DNA from: Pirellulaceae bacterium
GTDB taxonomy: Bacteria; Planctomycetota; Planctomycetia; Pirellulales; Pirellulaceae
Length of the DNA stretch: 64,000 nt
Direction of reading: 5' to 3'
Assembly: GCA_029243025.1 (NCBI GenBank)
Contig: JAQWSU010000029.1
Location: 36,015-100,014 of the forward strand
The notes under the pieces were generated by a model. That model was not told the DNA's origin and searched no databases. It saw nothing but the letters and a program-made list of their open reading frames with translations. Both the position numbers and the translations under genes were made by a program. Of this stretch, positions 10,201-19,200 are shown piece after piece (the stretch's first letter is position 1; every line of letters starts with the position of its first letter).

Positions 10201-13200
10201 CAACGGGCTACACGCGCTCCGAGCGCGAATGATGTGGTCGTGACGCCGCTCGCAGATGGTAACCTAAGCAGCGGGTTCTATTCCTACAAATTCACCTTTG
10301 TACGCAACGATGGGAGCGAGTCAGCACCCTCTGCTGCCACTGATCTCGTCGAAGTACTGGGACGAGGTGAGCAAGGTTCTTTGCAGTTATCTGATCTGCC
10401 GTTGAGTTTTGAGGCGGATGTGGTCTCACGCCGTATTTATCGAAGCGCGAGTAGTGGAGTCAGTCCATTCCGGCTGGTTGCAGAAACTCCTCTTGCCACT
10501 TCCAGCGTGATCGACAGCGGATCTACCAACAGCGGTATGATGCTGAACGAACAGGGTCTGGATACGAGTGCCAGGTTGAACGCGCGTTTAGCGATCGATC
10601 CATCGGTGGTTGTCAAATTGGATGGTTCATACATCGATGCGTCGTTTGGGGCCCAACTGATTGCGGAAGGTCGCGATGGATTTCAGGTCGTGATGACATC
10701 GATTCTCGATGATCGATATGGAGCTGGTGGCACCTTTGATTCGTCCAATGATCGGGACGATAGTCAGCCGAATCCTGGAGATTGGGCGGGCATCTTTGTC
10801 GGGCATACCAGCGATGCCAGCATCGATTATGGAGTGGTGTCGTTTGGTGGTGGCGTGACCAAGGTGGAGGGAAGCTTTACCGCGTTCAATGCTTTAGAGA
10901 TCCATCAAGCGACGGCACGTGTAACAAATTCGACCTTCGCTCAAAACGCGACAGGTGTCGGTGGCCAAGCCCCGGCCGATCGATTTGGTCGCGGTTTCAA
11001 TAATTCGAGCACGGTGTTTGTTCGCGGTGCACAGCCCATCTTGGTCGATAACATCTTCCAAAATAACGATGGACCCGTGATTAGCATTAACCCGGCCGCG
11101 TTGAATAACGAGTTGGTGACCGATCATGGACGCTCGACGGGAACCATTGATCTGATCGGCGACTTTGGTGACAACCAAGGTCCTCTTATTCGCGCCAATC
11201 GCATTGGTGATAACGCGATCAACGGCCTGGTCGTTCGTGGCGAGATTCTCAATACGCAAAGCGTTTGGGATGATACCGACATCGTCCATGTCGTCTTGGA
11301 CGAAATTGTTTCACCCGATTTCCACACTCACGGTGGAATTCGGCTGGAAAGTAGCCCCACGGCGAGCTTGGTGATCAAGTTAGAAGGTGAGAATGCCGGT
11401 CTGACGGCCAATGGTCGTCCCTTGGATCAAGGCGATCGGATTGGCGGTCGCGTGCAGCTTGTTGGCCAGCCAGGTTCTCCGGTCGTCATGACTTCCTTGC
11501 GAGACGATTCGATTGGCGCCGGCTTCGATCCGGCCGGTCGAGTGCAAAATGACACCGATGGAAACGGGGCCGCATTTGGTCCTGGCAGCAGTTTGCCGAC
11601 AGGCCCCGAGTCCAATAATGGCACGTTGATCGATAATGATGTGCCAACGGATGTGCCTGGATTCTTCCAGGCGAATCCGTCTGCCGGTGGTGCTCTGAAC
11701 GCTACCGGAGTCACCGTTCAGACACAGACGGGAATCCTCCAGCAGCAAAATCTGATCGCTCAATTCACCAATTACGTCGATGTGGGACGGAACGGTAGCG
11801 CCTTCAACTTGGGTACCACCAATGTCACGCTACCCCCGACGTTGGTTGCCGATGATGTTGTTGCGAGCACCGGTAACTTTACCGTTGGTACAGTTGATGA
11901 TGAGCAAATCATCAATTGGCGAGTCGAAACACGGTTTGAAGATGGTGATCCAACCGTCTTCAATGATGTTAGCTTTAGCAGTGATGACCCGCTCGGAAGT
12001 TTGCGCTTAATCAATTATTTGGACCCTGCCATTCTTGGCGGTGCCGGTGACATTCTCTTCACACGCGGATCGGCTGGTGAAAATGAGTTCCGGGCTTATA
12101 CGGTCGACGACAACCAACGAGTTGGTTTTGGGCACGGCGGAGTGCTCGAGAATACTCCCGGAAACAATACGAATTTTGTCGGATGGGCATCTGATGTGGC
12201 AGCTGATTTGAACGCTGCCATTCAGGGTGCGGGTGCGGCTTATTCGCTCACTGGCAATATCGACACGCTCTCTCTTCCTGAGGTTGACGATCCTGATCTC
12301 GGCAAGGTCTACGGTCCCGAGGATGTCACGACCGCTTTTGCTTGGGACATTCAGGGCAGTTCGTTAACGGCGAGTGCTACTTCGCTTGTTCAGTTGTTGC
12401 CTCGTAATCCTTCATCTTTTGCGGGTGATTGGCGTGGGATTTTACTGGATGAATACAGCCACGATCGAAATGTGGATGTCGCGACGGAGCGAGAATCGAT
12501 CAACGCCGAGGCTCCGGGAATCAACGCCGTACCCGATACGGCTCAATTCCTGGGTCAATTAGCACCGTTTGAGAAGGGTGGCGACGATAACCTGCGGCTC
12601 GGTTTTGAGGTGCATGGTTTTCTAAATGCCCCATCTGACGTTGACGTTTACAGTTTCCGAGCTGAGGGTGGAACGGAAGTCTGGGTCGATCTTGACCAGA
12701 CGTCGACTTCGCTCGATTCCGTTGTTGAATTGATTGATGCCAACGGTCTCGTAGTGGCTCGGTCCGATGAAGGCTACAACGAGCAAATTGGCGTGGACAG
12801 CCTGTTTGGTCCAGCACGGAGTATGGATCGTTCCGTGTTTGACAAAAAAGATCGATATACGGTCAATCTGCACGACGCCGGAATGCGAATTATCTTGCCG
12901 GGTTCGGAAGGCAATACGAGCACCTATCATGTGAGAGTTCGCAGCAGCAGTGATGATGTCGCGACAAATATTTCTGGAGGTATCACTTCGGGCGCCTATC
13001 AATTGCAGATCCGCTTGCAACAGATGAACGAAGTGCCGGGTTCGACAGTGCAGTTTGCCGACATCCGTAATGCAGTCAATGCGATTCAGGTGTTTGGTCA
13101 ACCGGCCCACTCGCCACTGTTGGGCGAAGTGACCGAAGTCGACCTCGACAACGACACGCGTGCAAGCGCTCAGCCAATCGGGAATATTTTATCCTCCGAT

Positions 13201-16200
13201 CGAGGTGCGGTGACGCTGGCGGGATCGATATCGAATGACACGGATCTCGACTGGTATGAGTTCGATGTTCAGCTTGAAGGCATTCAACGGATCGATGGTG
13301 GTCCGAACAGCCCACCCGTTTATGCGGCCGTGACTTTTGATGTGGACTTTACCGACGGTTTGGCTCGACCAAATACCAAAATTCACATTTTCAATGACGG
13401 CGGCCAACTGGTTTACAGTAGTGATGATTCGAGTATCACGGATGATCGACCAGCAATCGCTGGCAGCGATGCGTTGACCGATTTGTCGGCGGGTAGCACC
13501 GGTTCGAAGGATCCTTATCTTGGAACTGTGGAGCTCCAAGAGGGAACCTACTACATGGCAGTTTCTACTGCCGCCTACTCCGTCGACGCGCTGTCGCAAA
13601 ACTCCTTGCTGCGAGCCGAACCGATCAACTCGCTCGTTCGCGTTGTCGAGGATCGTATCGGCTATTCAGGTGGATCGACCATTCCAGATGGGCCGCTTGT
13701 GCCAATCTTGTTCTCCGATGCTTTTGGACTGGTTCCGCCCGACGGCGTGGATTTGGTCGATGGGGAAACGTTTACCGTTACCGATCTAGATGGCGGTTCA
13801 GTGGTCTACGAATTCGACAATGATAATGCGGTTCGAGGACTCAATGTTCCGATTCCCTTCAGTGATGACGGGTTTTTCGCTGATACTGCCGCCTCGCTGG
13901 TTGGCACGATAACGGATGCGATTGTTGCCAATGGACCTGCTGGCGTCACGATTGGAACAAATAGTTTTGCAACTCTGACGGAGGTCGTTTTGGAAGACGC
14001 CGCCGGAGTGAAGCAGATATCGGCTCCCGGTGAGTCCGAACCCAAGATGTACATCTCGACGCCGAGCATCGTGCCTTATGGATTGAGCGACATTACGGTC
14101 TTTGCCACGCAGGACTTCGGGTTAGATCGCAGTCGCCTGGTTGCGATTGACGCCTTCACCGGTGCCTTGGAAAACACGGTTGGTACGTTTTCTGGGAACG
14201 TGGAAGATATTGCGATTAAACCCGATGGACGATTGTATGGCTTCACGGTTCCAGAGGAGGAAGTGACGGACGCGACTTCAGGGAATTACCTCCAAATCGA
14301 TCATCAGAGTCTTGCGACGACAGAATTAAGCACGGTCATTGGTGACGATGGAATTCAGACGTTTGCGGATGATCCAGCGGCTCCCGATACGGTTCTGCAA
14401 ACAGAAGATGGTGTTCAATTTCAGGGCGTTACCTTCGGGCAACTTGGTGATCCGCTACGTGGATTCGCGATTGGTAACCGGGGGCTTCGCCAGCCCCTGA
14501 ACGTGGAAGGTCCCACAACCAACGTGCTCTATGAATTCAACGTTGATTCGGGGTTGGCCTTTAGTATTACGCCTCCTGATCCTGCGGATCGTGAAGATGA
14601 CGCTCGCCTCGAGGGTGCTGGCACGCAGATCCGCGAACGAGGTCGTTTGGATACGACGACTGATCCGTTCGGTTTGGGTAATTCTGCGATTTTGACCAGT
14701 GAGGCAACCGAGATCAGTGCAGGAGGAGCGACCCTGGCTCGGATTACCGATGGTCTTCAGTTCACGCTCGACGATGGCACGGGCAATCTGTTTGATTTCC
14801 AGTTTAACAGCGGTCCAGAAGTTCGTTACACCTATAGCCCTGCTAATGGTGTTTTTGTCAGAGATGGTGATACGTTCTTACTGGACGGTACCGCTTTCGA
14901 ATTCGAAACGGGTTCGGTGATTGTTGTGAATGCCCTCAATGGGAACGGTGTTTCCGATGGCGAAACAATCTCGATTACGGACAGTCAAGTTCCTGCCGTA
15001 ACCCGCATCTTTGAGTTCGACGATGGGACCGGCGGTCCGATCGGAGCTGGACATGTGCGGATTGCATTCACTCAAAGCATGGACCAAGCATCGCTTGTTA
15101 ATGCGATCATTTCCTCGATCAATGCTGTTGGGAATTACAACGTCGAAGCATCTCTGTTGCCGAATTCAAATCGAATCTCATTGACGGGTGAGTCCTCCAG
15201 TACCGGGGCAACCACATCGTCAACTGGGATTGTGATTCAAGGGACACCGGGGGGTGCGGCGAATCTCATCCCAACGGAAGAAAATGCTTCCTTTGCTGAT
15301 TTTGGTGATGCGATTGCTACATCCGTGACCGATGCGAGCGTCGATGGCAATCGAATTAACTTCCCTGGTTTTGTCGTCGGAAGTTTCCCGCAGCTTGAAA
15401 ATCGAGGTATTTTCCAGCCCAATGCGGCCGCCGGTGGAAGCGTGACGCCCGGGTTTATCGGTGTGGATTTTGGAGCGGCTGACACGCAAGTCGAGATTAG
15501 CAACCGGATCGCCTTAGCAGTCAACACGACAACACCCATGAACGCGACTGCAGCCGGTGCTTCAGTCACACTGGCCGCACCCGCATTCGTTGAGTCGGTA
15601 GACTCACCGCTGCGGATTGGTGGAACGGCTCCAGGCGGCTTGTTCACCGGATTAGCGATGATCGGAGGACGGCTGTTTGGTGTCACTGGACCGGATTTCT
15701 TCCCTGAATTCTTCGGTGGTTTAGGCGAAGGGGGTGGTTTATTTGAAATTCGAAGTCCGCTTTCTAACAACGCTGTGGCGGATTACATCGAATCCTCCAC
15801 CGATTTATTGACTGGCGGCCGGAATGCGTTTGGAAATCCGACCGGCGGCCCAATCGCCTTTTCCGCGCTGCAGCCTGGTCCGAAGAACATGGAGGATGGA
15901 CGCTATGCTGAAATGCTGTTTGGGATGGACACCTTTGGGAATATGTACGCCTTCAATCTTGAAGGTGAACTGCAGCCTGTCTTCATGAACAGTCAGACAA
16001 GTATCAACACGGGAGTGTTCAATCCCACTGGATTCTCGTTCGGTACCCTGGATATGAATCTGTGGCATGTCACGTCGGAACGCCGAGCAGACGGTGGGCA
16101 CGGATTTGATGAGGCACCCGATGGCAGTCGTGAGGCGGAGAATCCGGATGCGAACAACAGTTTGCGATTTGGATTTGATAATCCGAACGATCAACCTGGT

Positions 16201-19200
16201 ATTTGGGCAGGTGTCGAAAACGATCCTGGAATCCGGGATTCCTACGATTTCCCCGGCGGTGCCAACGGCAGTGTGATCTCGAATTCGATCGATCTGAGTG
16301 ATTATGATTTGACCGATCGTCCCGCACTTTACTTCAACTATTTGCTCAATACAGAAGCCGCCGAGGGCGATGTAGTTCCTCCTCCATTCATGAGAGACTC
16401 CTTCCGTGTCTTCGTTTCAGACGATGATGGCGAATGGCAGCTGATCGCTACGAATAACAGTTTCCGCGGTGGTGACGATGCAGACGATGAGTATGACTAT
16501 GGCCCGTTTGCCGTCCAGGAGCTAATTGATAACGCGGGTTGGCAGCAAGCACGAATTGATCTTTCACCTTACGGCGGACATAAGAACGTTCGGTTGCGAT
16601 TTGACTTTTCCACCGCCGGATCGCTTGATATTGGCAATCCGCTCACTGGTGGTGACGAGGTCAGAGCAGTTGATTCGTCTGAGATCTTTGATGGTGATTC
16701 GCTGTCGGTGCAAGAATTGTTCGGCTTCAATTCCCAAACCTATGAATTCGACTTGGGTTATACCTTCAATACAATCTCCGGCGCAGGGCTCTCGGATGGC
16801 GAGACATTCACTCTGACGGATGGGATTAACCCACCGGTAACCTTTGAGTTGGATCTTGGCAACGGTGTGGCGGATGGCAATACACCGGTTGAGTTCTACC
16901 GAGGGATGTCGCCGATTGAGGTGGCTCGGTCGGTCGAGGATTCGATTCTGTTAGGCTTCGGCAAAGGGATTGAGCATCGGGATTTGTCGCAAGAACAAAA
17001 CGATACCATCTCTCAGCCGATTCGCACATCCTTGATGTTTGGCTACCTGTTGAGCAGTGGCACCATCGGTGATAACCCAACCTTGTTTGGAAGCCGAGCG
17101 GGGCAGGATGTGGACATGCTCGAGATTCAACTGCAGGCTGGACAACAGGTCTTAATCGATCTGGATTCCACCGGCGACTTCTCCACTAGTTTGACAGATT
17201 CCTACCTGCGACTGTTCGATTCCGAAGGAACTGAGGTTGCGGTAAGCGACAATGATGCAGCTCCTGGTGAGTCTTTGTTCACTTCGGATTCCTACATCGA
17301 CTATACGTCGCTTGAGGCAGGTTCGTACTACATCGCCGTGAGTGGAAATGCGAATGTTTCGTACAATCCTTTCGTGACGGGAAGCGGTGTTTCCGGTGCG
17401 ACGGGTGATTACGATCTTCAGGTACAATTGGTCGGTGGCGATTCACCTATCGAAACTTACCTCAGCGGTTCCCGACTCAATCTGCAAGGAGTTACAGGGA
17501 TATCTCAGCCAGCCGGTGCGTCGCTCGTCGTGGACGGGGTTCCGGGTACCTCGGGTTTCCCCGTTCCCATCAATTTGGGAATGAGCGCGGATGAAGTTGC
17601 ACTTGAATTGAGACGAGCCGTGGCGACTTCGAATGGTGGGGGTGACCCACTAAGTGTTCCAGGTTATCAAAACATCGTCCGACTTCACGGCAGTTCGGTT
17701 GTCGATGCAGGTCCGCTCGGGTTGTCGGTAACCGGCTTCTTTGACTCAGAATTGTTCCCTGAATTCGAACTGAATGGTTTGGACGGCGATCGATTCGGGG
17801 CCTTCAATGCGTCGACGTTTCCGGATGGCGAAACCGACGGCGATTTCCCCGGTTTCTTACGGGGGCGTGACAATGCGTTTGAAGGTGTTTACATCGATGA
17901 TCTCGTGATTGGCTTCCGCGAGCGGGGTGAAATGTACACCTCGGCCGATGGCAACGATGGCTTTACCCTTGTTGATCCGGTACCGGCGGAAGAGATTATT
18001 GTCGGTGACTACAGCATCGAAATGCGTTCATCACCGTTTTACGGTATCCGCGATTTCCAGCCGATTCCGACCTTGATCCTAACCCAATCATTTGATCCGA
18101 GAGATCGCTTGGCCCCGGCCGTATCAATCAGATCACCTGGCGGATACGAAGTTGCGGATGGCATGAGCTTTGTGGTTGGTGATGGCACATCCGATGTCAT
18201 CCTCGAGTACAACGAGACTTCCTTGCGGAATGGTGTATCGCCCGGTCATCTGCCGGTTCCATTCACGGCTTTTGACTCTCCTGCCGTTATCGCAAATGCA
18301 ATCACGACCGTGATCAACAGTATGCCGGTGCAAGCTGCGATTGACGTTCGAGCTGAATCACGTGAGGGTAGCAACCGCATCGATCTGTTCGGGAATCCCG
18401 TTATTCAGGCAGGAGCGAATGTGGTGGAAGGGCAGCTGCTCGAGTCTAACGATACCCTGGCCGACGCGATCGATTCCTTGATCCGTTCTGATGGGGCTCA
18501 GGGTTTCACCGCGATTGCTAAGATTGGTGACAATCCGGCAATCGGTGCTGGGCTCGATGTGGATCTGATCAAAGTTCAGCTTGTGGTGGGAGATCGAATT
18601 GCCATCGATCTTGATTCACTCGAAGTGCCCGTCGATACCGTCGTACGTCTGTTTGATGCGGACGGCACGCAACTGGCCTTTAGTGACGACAACGTGGCAC
18701 CTGGTGAGGTTGCATCTCGTGACGCCTACCTTGAGTACACGGCCACAATGGCTGGCGATTACTATGTGGGTGTGAGCGGATTCAGCAATATGAATTATGA
18801 CCCCAATCTGATTGCTAGTGGCTTGAGTGGTGCGGTCGGACCCTATCGGATTGAGCTCGTGGTTGGGGGTGAAAAAGAGTCCGTGAAAGTGAATGCCGAA
18901 ACCAATTTCGGTGATCGAAACATCAAACGAGATCAGGGACAATTAATCATCCATTCGACGAATATCACGAATTCGTCAGAATATGGAATCTGGCTTGATG
19001 CGGGGGCTCGCATTGAGCCTGGTAATTTTGCACATCAAGGCCCGCCGCGTCTCTTGTATGATGACAACTCGGAACAGCTGACCCGGGGTGCCGTAATCAA
19101 AAACAATGTGATCGCCTACAACGGTTTGGGAGCGATCTACTACAGCGGTGACGCGCAGCCCGCCGGTCAACCGGACGCCGCCGTACCCTTTGGACGGATC

